Part shown: one piece after another, positions 26,308 through 34,531 of the stretch
Position numbering within the stretch: position 1 is the stretch's first letter
How the letters are laid out: the number at the start of each line of letters is the position of its first letter
Source: CAJBVG01 sp943371425
GTDB taxonomy: Bacteria > Bacteroidota > Bacteroidia > Sphingobacteriales > Sphingobacteriaceae
Reading direction: 5' to 3'
NCBI GenBank assembly: GCA_943371425.1
Contig: CALRUR010000016.1
Coordinates: 1-59,458 of the forward strand
Length of the DNA: 59,458 bases
Program-made: the position numbers and the translations under genes
Notes under the pieces: model-generated
The model's input: the letters and a program-made list of their open reading frames with translations, nothing else
Told to the model about the DNA's origin: nothing
Database searches by the model: none

Positions 26308-27909
26308 TTATTCCTCTATCAATAATTTTTGCATAATTCTATTGCCTTCAACAGTTATATACACAAAATAAACTCCTATGTATTGCAATTCTTCATGCTC
26401 TATAATGAATTCGTTTTTACCTTGTTGAGCCTTCTTGGTTTTTTCGTAAATCAGTTTCCCTTCTTCGTTGTAAAGCTCAATTTTTACTGGGCTTGCAGCG
26501 GTTGAGTTAAAATACAAATGTACCTCAGATTTTGCTGGATTCGGATACATTTGCAAATGTAATTTATTGTTGCTTTGCTTATTAATAGTTTGATTACTTG
26601 TATTCAAGCTTTTGATTAAAGTTACTTTGTACAAATTTGCATTCGCAGAACTTTGTGTGCCATCGTTAATCCAAAATATATTTTTTGCAGAGCTGTTTAT
26701 TCCTCCATAAATATACCCAAGCACAGTACTGTCTTTTGTAAACTCATTTAGTTTTAAAACCTCATTTGAGTATTTATTAAGATTTTCTGTTTGTAAAAAT
26801 TCTGCGCCAGCCCCTAAATAACCTGGCATATCTATTGGCATTTTAAACTCTGCCATCTCATTATTACTCTTTCTGCTTACTCGTGCAATTGTTTTCACAA
26901 AAGGAACGCTGTTATCTTGAACTAAAATCCCTGCACTGTCAAAGTATTGCGCTATGCCACCAAAAAATAAAGTGTGCATTTCGTTTTTCATCTCATCATA
27001 CAAAGCAATGTTTGCACAATGGTAATGGTTATAGTATTGAGAAAAGTTTGAGTTCAACGAAAAACTATTGCTATCAATATTTACACTATTTAAATATGGA
27101 ATATCTGCTTGCGGTTGAAATACTCCAGAGAAAGCTGTAATGCCTTGTTGCCCGTTTGGCAATATTTGAGATACGGCATTGTAATCTCTTCTGTGAAACA
27201 ATTGTGCATTTATTGTTTTGGTTTTATGTATGATTTGGAAATTCGTGCCATCATCTACAATATTGAATTTCCAATATGCATCTAAATACGTTTGTGTAAA
27301 AGTGGGGTTGCCCATTGGATTATATCTACCATCAAACTTTTGTCCACCAACTAAATAAAACGAATCATAAATTTTACGTAGTTGCCCTCCTGTAATTGCG
27401 AAGTCTACATCTTGTATTTGTCTAATAAATGGTGCAACAGAAGTGTTGTTAAGTATTGCGTTTATGGTTGATGAAACTTTAATAGCCGTAACATACGGAT
27501 AGGTAACATGATCGGCAGCTGTGTTGCTATATCCATATCCACCAAAAACATATACATAATCTCCTTCTTGTATATATTGCATATTAGTGCTGCTCAATTG
27601 TTCAACAATAGAAGCCGGTAAACCCTGTAGTGCTTGTTTCCAAGTTTGTTTCATAATTGGATCTACCACTATTAACTGGTTGTTGTGCCCATTTACATCA
27701 AAAGAGGCAAATGGCTGCCTTCTGTGTAAGCCATCTAATCGACCTCCAATAATTAAGTATTTATTTCCACTGTTGGCATGTGCAAAAGATTGCAAGCCGC
27801 CTAAATTCTGTATTTGTACTTCTTCTAATTGAATATTGTAGTTGAAATTTTGCGCAAAGATTTCTGATGTTAGCAACACAAACCATGCAAATACCAATAG
27901 CTTTTTCAT
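26308..27909 (-). CDS. T9SS cargo protein with kelch-like propeller
   Basis: 533 aa. Signal peptide MKKLLVFAWFVLLTSEIFAQ. Kelch-like blades recur (YLIIGGRLDGLHRRQP, DYVYVFGGYGYSNT, SFYLVGGQKFDGRYNP, HTLFFGGIAQY, LGYIYGGINSS). The C-terminal sorting domain begins LQMYPNPAKSEVHLYFN near residue 455 and ends QKLLIEE. It is secreted to the surface by T9SS. Ligand or enzymatic activity cannot be told. It has its own gene unit between two other minus-strand cargo genes. Confidence 0.88.
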   Translation of the reverse strand: MKKLLVFAWFVLLTSEIFAQNFNYNIQLEEVQIQNLGGLQSFAHANSGNKYLIIGGRLDGLHRRQPFASFDVNGHNNQLIVVDPIMKQTWKQALQGLPASIVEQLSSTNMQYIQEGDYVYVFGGYGYSNTAADHVTYPYVTAIKVSSTINAILNNTSVAPFIRQIQDVDFAITGGQLRKIYDSFYLVGGQKFDGRYNPMGNPTFTQTYLDAYWKFNIVDDGTNFQIIHKTKTINAQLFHRRDYNAVSQILPNGQQGITAFSGVFQPQADIPYLNSVNIDSNSFSLNSNFSQYYNHYHCANIALYDEMKNEMHTLFFGGIAQYFDSAGILVQDNSVPFVKTIARVSRKSNNEMAEFKMPIDMPGYLGAGAEFLQTENLNKYSNEVLKLNEFTKDSTVLGYIYGGINSSAKNIFWINDGTQSSANANLYKVTLIKSLNTSNQTINKQSNNKLHLQMYPNPAKSEVHLYFNSTAASPVKIELYNEEGKLIYEKTKKAQQGKNEFIIEHEELQYIGVYFVYITVEGNRIMQKLLIEE

Positions 27910-27999
27910 GTTTAATTATTTATGCTAATGTAAAGAGTATACTTGGCATGGTTTGTAACATATGTTGCATTGATTTTTTATTGATGATTATTAAATAAA

Positions 28000-28026
28000 A
28001 AAGCCTCTCTAAATTAGAGAGGCTTT
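28000..28026 (-). terminator. Intrinsic terminator of the 28.0-30.4 kb T9SS gene
   Basis: A 12-bp stem (28000-28011 with 28015-28026, core GCCTCTCTA/TAGAGAGGC) closes a 3-nt loop. On the minus strand it is followed by a T-rich tract, just after the stop codon at 28030. Confidence 0.9.
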
Positions 28027-28029
28027 AAT

Positions 28030-30381
28030 TTATTTATTTATTATAATTCGTTCGGAGTACACTGCTTTATCTGTTTTTATTTTTAACAAATACACACCTT
28101 TTATTAACTGTGTTAAATCGATTTGGGGGTTTGCATTGTTTATACTTTGACTAACTAATTTTTTTCCAGCAAAATCAAACACCTCGATACTTTGTATAGC
28201 AATGTTCGAATTAAGCTGTAATTCTATTTTACCATTACTTGGGTTTGGAAATAAAATGATTTCTTTTGCTTTTGTAGCATTTAAGCCAGAATTGCCTCCG
28301 GAACCTTTATGCCCATAGAGCCCTGTTCCTGTACCTACTAATAATTCATCATAATACAATACATTAATTTGTGTACCATTAGGGTAAACATAGCCCAATT
28401 TCCAAGCGGAGGCACCAAGTTCATAATTGTACACTTCATTATCAACCGCCACATAAACAGTATCAATACCAAGCGTAATTGCATACCCTTGTTTGCCGGT
28501 AATAAATGGGAAACCGCTAGTTGTAAAAGGCGTCCATTTGTTGGTGCTATTTATTGGTTTATAATAGGCAATCGGATGGTTTATACCGGCATCTGTACCT
28601 GCTGCAAAAATGGTATCACCAGCTGCATTCATATGCAAATCTCTAATACTTGCTACAATTAAAGAACCTGTACTTGTGGTAGAGGCTGTCATGTCTTGTG
28701 CGGCAGTCCAAGTATTTCCTGCTTTTACAACTCTATAAACACTTCGTCCAGTTGCTGCACTTAAGTCATAATCAACTCCTACATATGCAATCGTATCTGC
28801 ACCTTCAATAGTAAAAATTACATCGTGCACATCTACATCTTTATTTGGCACTGAGCTAACATGTAATTTTATTTGATTCCATGTACTGCCACCGTTATGC
28901 GAATAAAACAAGCCGCCTTTTTCTGTGCCTTGTATTTGATAGCCAGCAAAAACAATAGAGGTGTCGTACTGGCAAACTTCTATTGCTTCACAAATCACTG
29001 CCCCTGTCCAATTATATGGTGCGTTTTCTGGAGTAAATACTTGCGTCCAGTTAGAGCCTCCATTTAAGGAGCGGTACACTCGTAAATTACCAACGTAAAC
29101 TTTGTTGGTATCTTCTCCGGCCATTTGTGCCGAGTAATATGGAGAACCATCGCCATTAGGAAAAATAGCTGGTGTCCAATTTGGTGTAGAAGTATAATCA
29201 GAAACTTTTCTGATACCTGCTTTTGATGCGAGCCATGCAGTTGTTTTATCATTCGTCATATCGAAATCCATAACTTGCACCGCTTCCACGCCATCGTTAA
29301 TTTCGAAAATAGTATAGCCTTCATTTGTAGATGCACCAATGCCTTGGTCGGTAGTCATGTAAACCACGTTGGTATCTAAAGGGTCGGCATAAACTGCCCC
29401 ATCATTCGGGTGAGTTTCAAAACCTGTTTGTCCGAATACAATCCAAGAACCCGCAAGTCCTTTATTATTACTTGCCGATTTTGTATAATAAACATGATAG
29501 CTTGAGGAAGTTCCTGCAAATGCAATTACTTCACCACCTACTCCATCAATACCAGTATTTACACTTGTCCATGCAACATCGTCGTCTGTATATTCCATGT
29601 GTTTTGTAATCGCACCACTTGTGTTTGCGCCTGCAATAAATAATCTGCCATCTGGAGCTATATTCATTGCTCTGTAATCATAACTTGCAGATAAGCTTGT
29701 TGGAGTAATATCAGAAAAAGTTGTGGTGTTATTAAAGGCATTGTAAGCGGCAGAAGATTTGTATAATTTTAATGTAGTACCTGTACCTGCATAAAAAACA
29801 TATACCAAATTATTTATTGGATCGGCCGCAAACATTGGTGTGCCCATGCTTGTAGAAAGGGTAATAGGAGAACCTGCACTAGCAGTATAATTACCACTAG
29901 CATCTAAGCTGCCAAAAAATAATTGTGTTCCGTTTACATACATCAATACATTGCCATATATAAAAGGAGTAATCATACCACTACTTGCTACTTCGGTGGT
30001 AGTTGCCGCTGTGCAAGTAGTTTTATAAAGTTTATCTAAATACGAAAAATAAATAGCACCAGAACTTTGGTGTACTTGGAAGTATCTTATTCCTCCTCCA
30101 TAATTTTTTGTATTGTCTGCAGAGGCTAATTTTCTGAATGCGGTGTAACTACTTGCACCAGTGGCCGGCGATTTAACATCGGCATAAAATAAAGAGTTTG
30201 CACTTTCCGTAGAAATAATAATTCTAGAGGTATCCGTTTTGTATGGATATCCAGCTATGTAATTAATTCTACCACCGTACACATTTTCTACCTCGGGTTT
30301 GCCCAATTGAGCAAAGCCTAATGTTGATGTAAACAAAAACACCATCAACATTAATCGAGTTAATGTAAAGATTTGTTTCAT
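28030..30381 (-). CDS. T9SS cargo protein with sialidase/BNR-like propeller
   Basis: 783 aa. The signal peptide MKQIFTLTRLMLMVFLFTSTLGFAQ precedes a long Gly/Ser/Thr-rich beta protein. Several BNR/Asp-box-like words occur (SLNGGSNWTQV, SHNGGSTWNQI), together with the repeated YVGV/YVAV edges of a propeller. The C-terminal sorting domain starts IILFPNPSNGKIELQL near residue 713 and ends YSERIIINK. Asp boxes alone do not prove enzyme activity; no sialidase active-site arginines were identified. Probably a secreted, surface-exposed protein. Confidence 0.87.
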   Translation of the reverse strand: MKQIFTLTRLMLMVFLFTSTLGFAQLGKPEVENVYGGRINYIAGYPYKTDTSRIIISTESANSLFYADVKSPATGASSYTAFRKLASADNTKNYGGGIRYFQVHQSSGAIYFSYLDKLYKTTCTAATTTEVASSGMITPFIYGNVLMYVNGTQLFFGSLDASGNYTASAGSPITLSTSMGTPMFAADPINNLVYVFYAGTGTTLKLYKSSAAYNAFNNTTTFSDITPTSLSASYDYRAMNIAPDGRLFIAGANTSGAITKHMEYTDDDVAWTSVNTGIDGVGGEVIAFAGTSSSYHVYYTKSASNNKGLAGSWIVFGQTGFETHPNDGAVYADPLDTNVVYMTTDQGIGASTNEGYTIFEINDGVEAVQVMDFDMTNDKTTAWLASKAGIRKVSDYTSTPNWTPAIFPNGDGSPYYSAQMAGEDTNKVYVGNLRVYRSLNGGSNWTQVFTPENAPYNWTGAVICEAIEVCQYDTSIVFAGYQIQGTEKGGLFYSHNGGSTWNQIKLHVSSVPNKDVDVHDVIFTIEGADTIAYVGVDYDLSAATGRSVYRVVKAGNTWTAAQDMTASTTSTGSLIVASIRDLHMNAAGDTIFAAGTDAGINHPIAYYKPINSTNKWTPFTTSGFPFITGKQGYAITLGIDTVYVAVDNEVYNYELGASAWKLGYVYPNGTQINVLYYDELLVGTGTGLYGHKGSGGNSGLNATKAKEIILFPNPSNGKIELQLNSNIAIQSIEVFDFAGKKLVSQSINNANPQIDLTQLIKGVYLLKIKTDKAVYSERIIINK

Positions 30382-30506
30382 AAGATTATTTAGTTTTAGT
30401 TGGTTGTATTAAGCAATTGGGGTGTTGCTAGTATAAAGTTATTAATTTAATTTATTAATAATCAATAAATTTAAATATAAAAAATCAAGCCTAGAGCTCA
30501 AAAAAA

Positions 30507-30938
30507 CTATTTTCTGCCCGAAGCAAAATTACGCAAGGCATTATAAACTTGAATGTAGTTTTGAATAGAATCTTGCCCATCTGACCAATAAATGCTACTG
30601 GTGGTAGAATCTTTTCTGGTAATAATGGAATAGGTAAGATTGCCGGGTTTATTATATGGCTTAGCTAATACAGTTGATTCAGCTAACATGGCAAACATCG
30701 CATTCACAGAATCTACGGTACTTAATCTGTAAAACTTTTGATTGAAGCCTTTGCCAGGAGTATGGTAGGTAACATAAATTTCTGCGTTTTTCTGAATCAA
30801 AAATCCTGTGCTTGCACCTGTAAATCCTCCGCTATTTTTCACTTCAACCGCATCGTAATAATTAAGGTAAGCCAACTTCTTTATTTTAGGAGAGCAGGCT
30901 GTTACAAAAAACAAAAGGATAATGAAGAGATTTTTCAT
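30507..30938 (-). CDS. Small lipoprotein of unknown function
   Basis: 143 aa. The lipoprotein signal MKNLFIILLFFVTAC has lipobox FVTAC with Cys15 as the lipidated residue, and SPK at +2 to +4. The mature part is short and beta-rich with no family I recognise. It lies between two T9SS cargo genes on the same strand, 30 nt after the 30.97-32.57 kb gene's stop, and may be co-transcribed with it. Confidence 0.75.
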   Translation of the reverse strand: MKNLFIILLFFVTACSPKIKKLAYLNYYDAVEVKNSGGFTGASTGFLIQKNAEIYVTYHTPGKGFNQKFYRLSTVDSVNAMFAMLAESTVLAKPYNKPGNLTYSIITRKDSTTSSIYWSDGQDSIQNYIQVYNALRNFASGRK

Positions 30939-30968
30939 TATCCTAATGTACGAATATATTTTAAAGAA

Positions 30969-32570
30969 TTATTCTTTCACAAACTTCAGTACTCTCTCTG
31001 CACCATCAGCATTAATTTTTAAAAGATATATACCATTTAATAATGTTGAAACATTTAGTGTAGACTTTCTAGAATTTTCAACTGTTTCTGTTTTTACTTT
31101 TTTACCTTCTAAAGTATAAATGGTAAATTCTATTTGTTGATAAGCATTTTCAAGTTCTATGTAAAGCTTATCTGTGCTTGGGTTCGGAAATACTTTTGCA
31201 GATATTTTATCGAGGTTTATGCCTGTGCTAAAACCTGCAAAATGCATAGAAGATATTTTATGTAAGGTATCTACAGATCTTATTAATTTTGCAACAGATC
31301 CTCTGTTTGCACCAGTATCACTTTGTGCCCAAACCGTTGCCATTATAACTTCATTGGCTGCACCTGGCAATAAAGATGCTGGTCCTATACTAGGAAGTAT
31401 TCTTCTGTCGCCAGGAGCTGCTGTTTCTTTCCAAGAGGATGGATCATATAAATTTCCAGGAAATGCATATGCTGTAGGAGTTGTACCGCCTCTTCCATTT
31501 GGAGTGCCAGAAGTTAAAGGTTGCCCGTCTGCCCAATACGATCTTAAATATCTATATAATTCTATTGCATCTCTTGGGTCGGCATTTATACCTGCTTGGC
31601 CTTCATTTGTAAAAAACATAAAACTAGTTACAGGTACATTTGCTCCCGTCTCACTTTTTAAAGTTCTCAAAAAGGTAAGCCCTACTGCTGGTGGTTTGTT
31701 TCCATATTGAGCATCCACTGCGGTAGCATTATAACAATAGAAAACCGGATTTGTTGAACTCGTATTGCATCCAACATAATCGTCGTTACCACCACCCAAA
31801 TCTGGGTCAGCAGAAAAACCGAAATGAAAACTGTAAACCGGATTCGCAGATTTATTTATTATTTTAAATCGATACAAGGTTGTATTGTTCACAATTTCCG
31901 ATTTGTTTGTTGGGTAAGCATATGCGGTGGTTTGTATTTCAACCCCCAAAGGTAATCCGCCAGGAAATGCTGTGTGTGCACCTCCAACATCGTTTATAAC
32001 CCACCAAATCATTTCTCCTGGCATATTGCTTAGTACTTGCGGATCAAATACTGGGTATTCACCTGTATTTGGCTCGTAAATTCCATTTGCATTTATATCC
32101 TGAAAAGGGGCGTGAGAACCAGGCCAATTTAAAATGGATGCGCTCGGAGCATTGCCATTTTTTACCTCTTGTATTTCCGATCTTTTCACCGAAAACATTC
32201 TATCCCAAGCCTTACATGTGCTCGAATCTACATTACCTAAATTATCTAACACTCCTGGCCAAAAGTCTAATCCTCGTTGTCTGTATGTTTGACCTGCGCT
32301 TAATAAATTTCCGCCAGCATCTAAACCTGCCATCCATAATGCACCCGAAAACATAGAATTGTTTCCAGAACCTTTAGGGATTTCATATGAAGCACTAGAG
32401 TTACCAAAAATATTCCACCACATGTCGCCACCATTTAAGAGGCGCGCACGTACATTGTTAATCTCTATTATAGCTTCTGCACTTGGTGGGTCACAATTTG
32501 CTACTTGTGCCCAACCTGAATTACTAGTTAAAATACTTCCAACCAATAAAAGTTTTGTAAAAATTTTCAT
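30969..32570 (-). CDS. T9SS cargo protein, unknown function
   Basis: 533 aa. Signal peptide MKIFTKLLLVGSILTSNSGWAQ. The body contains words common in large surface proteins of Bacteroidota (IEINNVRARLLNGGDMWWN, SALWMAGLDAGGNL, GSHAPFQDINANGIYEPNTGEYPVF) but no domain I can name. The sorting domain begins KVFPNPSTDKLYIELENAY near residue 455 and ends RVLKFVKE. An 8-bp dyad lies 11 nt upstream of its start codon. It heads a possible unit with the lipoprotein gene. Confidence 0.85.
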   Translation of the reverse strand: MKIFTKLLLVGSILTSNSGWAQVANCDPPSAEAIIEINNVRARLLNGGDMWWNIFGNSSASYEIPKGSGNNSMFSGALWMAGLDAGGNLLSAGQTYRQRGLDFWPGVLDNLGNVDSSTCKAWDRMFSVKRSEIQEVKNGNAPSASILNWPGSHAPFQDINANGIYEPNTGEYPVFDPQVLSNMPGEMIWWVINDVGGAHTAFPGGLPLGVEIQTTAYAYPTNKSEIVNNTTLYRFKIINKSANPVYSFHFGFSADPDLGGGNDDYVGCNTSSTNPVFYCYNATAVDAQYGNKPPAVGLTFLRTLKSETGANVPVTSFMFFTNEGQAGINADPRDAIELYRYLRSYWADGQPLTSGTPNGRGGTTPTAYAFPGNLYDPSSWKETAAPGDRRILPSIGPASLLPGAANEVIMATVWAQSDTGANRGSVAKLIRSVDTLHKISSMHFAGFSTGINLDKISAKVFPNPSTDKLYIELENAYQQIEFTIYTLEGKKVKTETVENSRKSTLNVSTLLNGIYLLKINADGAERVLKFVKE

Positions 32571-32580
32571 ATGCGTATTA

Positions 32581-32604
32581 TTTGGTTAAATGAATATAAC
32601 CAAA
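32581..32604. promoter_or_regulatory. Dyad in the leader of the 30.97 kb T9SS gene
   Basis: TTTGGTTA (32581-32588) and TAACCAAA (32597-32604) are exact inverted repeats separated by 8 nt, 11 nt upstream of the start codon. It may be an operator or a leader hairpin. Confidence 0.5.
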
Positions 32605-32659
32605 ATATTACACGAAGAAAAAACAAAATAATTAATATGATTTTAATTTGACAATGTGA

Positions 32660-33502
32660 TTACATGAAATATTCCACGATGCCTTCGTCGCAGCTTGCCC
32701 ATACCATATAAGGGTGCGAATCTTGGTGATAAATATTCCCGTCTTTATCAATAGCAATTGCTCCTGCAAATCCGTCAAATTCTTTCAGTTCAAAAAAGGA
32801 TTTTTCAAATGCTTTTTCAACACTAAATCCATCGGTAACACGTGTTACTATTTTTGTTGCTAAAGATGCACTAACTATGTCTTCACCAACTCCGGTGCAA
32901 GATACACCTGCATAATTATTTGCAAAATTTCCAGCAGTTGTTGCAGAGTCTGAAATTCTACCTACTAGCTCAAAGCCTTTGCCACCGGTAGAAGTAGCGG
33001 CTGCGAGTTTTCCGTTTTCATCTAACGCTACACAACCAACAGTTCCTAATCCTTTCGATTTTAATTTCGCTTCGTACTCTACTCTGCGTTGTGGTAATTC
33101 TGGATTGTAAAATGGAATATTTTTTTCTGCAGCATATTTATTTGCTCCTTCTGCTCCTAACACCCTGTCCTCTTCTTGCATTAATAACAGAGAAAGTAAA
33201 ATTGGATTTTTTATATTTTGAATGTTTATTACACCCGAAAACTTTTTTGTGCTTCCGTCCATTAAAGAAGCACTCATTCTTATTTTTCCGTCGCTTTGTA
33301 TCTGCGAACCTAAACCTGCATTAAACAATTCATTGTCTTCTAACAAAGCAACGGCATACACAACCGTTTCTAAAGCTGTGTGTGTTTTTAAATACTCATA
33401 ACTATCTGCCACAATATTTTTAAGGGCATTTTGTTTTGCTACTTTAACATCTAAACTTGTATTCGATTCAGAAAAAAAACCTCCGTGTATAATTAATTTC
33501 AT
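32660..33502 (-). CDS. Isoaspartyl peptidase/L-asparaginase (Ntn hydrolase)
   Basis: 280 aa proenzyme-type Thr hydrolase. The autocleavage/nucleophile is Thr154 in GLGTVGCVALDENG, with STGG at 171-174 and GRISDSATTAGNFANNYAG at 181-199. It hydrolyses beta-aspartyl dipeptides. The gene overlaps cphB by the ATGA junction (33499-33502), so it very probably cleaves the beta-Asp-Arg dipeptide released by cyanophycinase into aspartate and arginine. There is no signal peptide, as expected for intracellular mobilisation. Confidence 0.92.
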   Translation of the reverse strand: MKLIIHGGFFSESNTSLDVKVAKQNALKNIVADSYEYLKTHTALETVVYAVALLEDNELFNAGLGSQIQSDGKIRMSASLMDGSTKKFSGVINIQNIKNPILLSLLLMQEEDRVLGAEGANKYAAEKNIPFYNPELPQRRVEYEAKLKSKGLGTVGCVALDENGKLAAATSTGGKGFELVGRISDSATTAGNFANNYAGVSCTGVGEDIVSASLATKIVTRVTDGFSVEKAFEKSFFELKEFDGFAGAIAIDKDGNIYHQDSHPYMVWASCDEGIVEYFM

Positions 33503-34401
33503 CGGTCTATTTTTGCGTATTTGTCGTAATCCTGTTTTCTGTTTTTATTGATGATCATTTTATGGTTTTCCAAATCAAACAAATCATTCATAGCCATAAC
33601 ATGAACCACCAAATGCTCAATAGATACTGGAGTTCCAATGGCAACATCTGTAATATTGGTGTCTTTAATCGATCTTCCATCAACTAAAATTACCAGCCCA
33701 GAACCAATGGCTTCCATCTCATGTCCATCTTTAATTAACAAGCCAGTATCTTCACCTAAACCTACTCCTAAAATCATTGGGTTACTTACTACCGTTTGAA
33801 ACAGTCTTCCAATTCTTCCTCTGTGTACAAAATGAGTATCAATAATTACATCATTAATTAAGCCTAAGCCACCAGTAATTTTTACTTCACCTTTTAATAA
33901 TGCTTCAGAACTAGAACCTTGGTAAATCATGTTATTTGAACATGCCGCTGCCCCTGCAGAGGTGCCAGAAATAACAAAATTAGTTTCTTGGTATTTCTTC
34001 AATAATAATTTATGAAATTCTGTTCCACCTAATATAGAAGTTAAGCGCAATTGGTCGCCACCTGTAAACATCACTACATCGGCATCGTTTAAGCGTTTTA
34101 CAAAAACCTCATCGTTTGCTTCATCGCGCATGGTAATATTCATTACCCCTACGTTGTTTGCGCCCAAGTATGAAAATGCTTTTACATATTCTTCTCCTAC
34201 TGCTTCTGGTATTTGCGATGCGGTAGTTATTACTTCAATTCTAGAAGCTTCAAGATTCGCAGATTCGATTAGAATTCTTTTAAGAATTCCTTTTTCAAAA
34301 AAATTAAGATTGCTCTCAATATTTTCTTTGTAATTTTTTTCGGTAAAGCTACCGGTATCAACTGCCCCCCCAATAATGATCAGTTTACCTGTGGGTTTCA
34401 T
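33499..34401 (-). CDS. cphB: Cyanophycinase
   Basis: 300 aa S51-family serine peptidase. The N-terminus KLIIIGGAVDTG is typical. The catalytic nucleophile Ser148 is in SGTSAGAAA, after VMFTGGDQLRLTSILGGT (110-127), and DTHFVHRGRIGRL is at 189-201 with GLGEDTG at 215-220. No signal peptide is present, so it matches intracellular CphB rather than secreted CphE. It degrades cyanophycin to beta-Asp-Arg dipeptides. It is the first gene of a two-gene operon with the isoaspartyl peptidase and is divergent from cphA, with 130 nt between. Confidence 0.95.
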   Translation of the reverse strand: MKPTGKLIIIGGAVDTGSFTEKNYKENIESNLNFFEKGILKRILIESANLEASRIEVITTASQIPEAVGEEYVKAFSYLGANNVGVMNITMRDEANDEVFVKRLNDADVVMFTGGDQLRLTSILGGTEFHKLLLKKYQETNFVISGTSAGAAACSNNMIYQGSSSEALLKGEVKITGGLGLINDVIIDTHFVHRGRIGRLFQTVVSNPMILGVGLGEDTGLLIKDGHEMEAIGSGLVILVDGRSIKDTNITDVAIGTPVSIEHLVVHVMAMNDLFDLENHKMIINKNRKQDYDKYAKIDR

Positions 34402-34531
34402 ATAAAGTTTGTGTTAGTAGAATATTAAATCTAAAAAACAATGATAATAATATATTTTCAAATATCTACCCCTATCATTTGGTTTTAAAAACAATATTTT
34501 ATTAAATTACCCTTCTAACTAGACTTACGTT

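Noticed and set aside
28030..30381. Sialidase enzyme call
   Set aside because: Asp-box-like words exist but the catalytic arginines and Tyr/Glu pair were not found; kept only as BNR-like propeller.
30436..30475. AT-only palindromic stretch upstream of a T9SS gene
   Set aside because: Two-letter composition makes such palindromes common; no further support.
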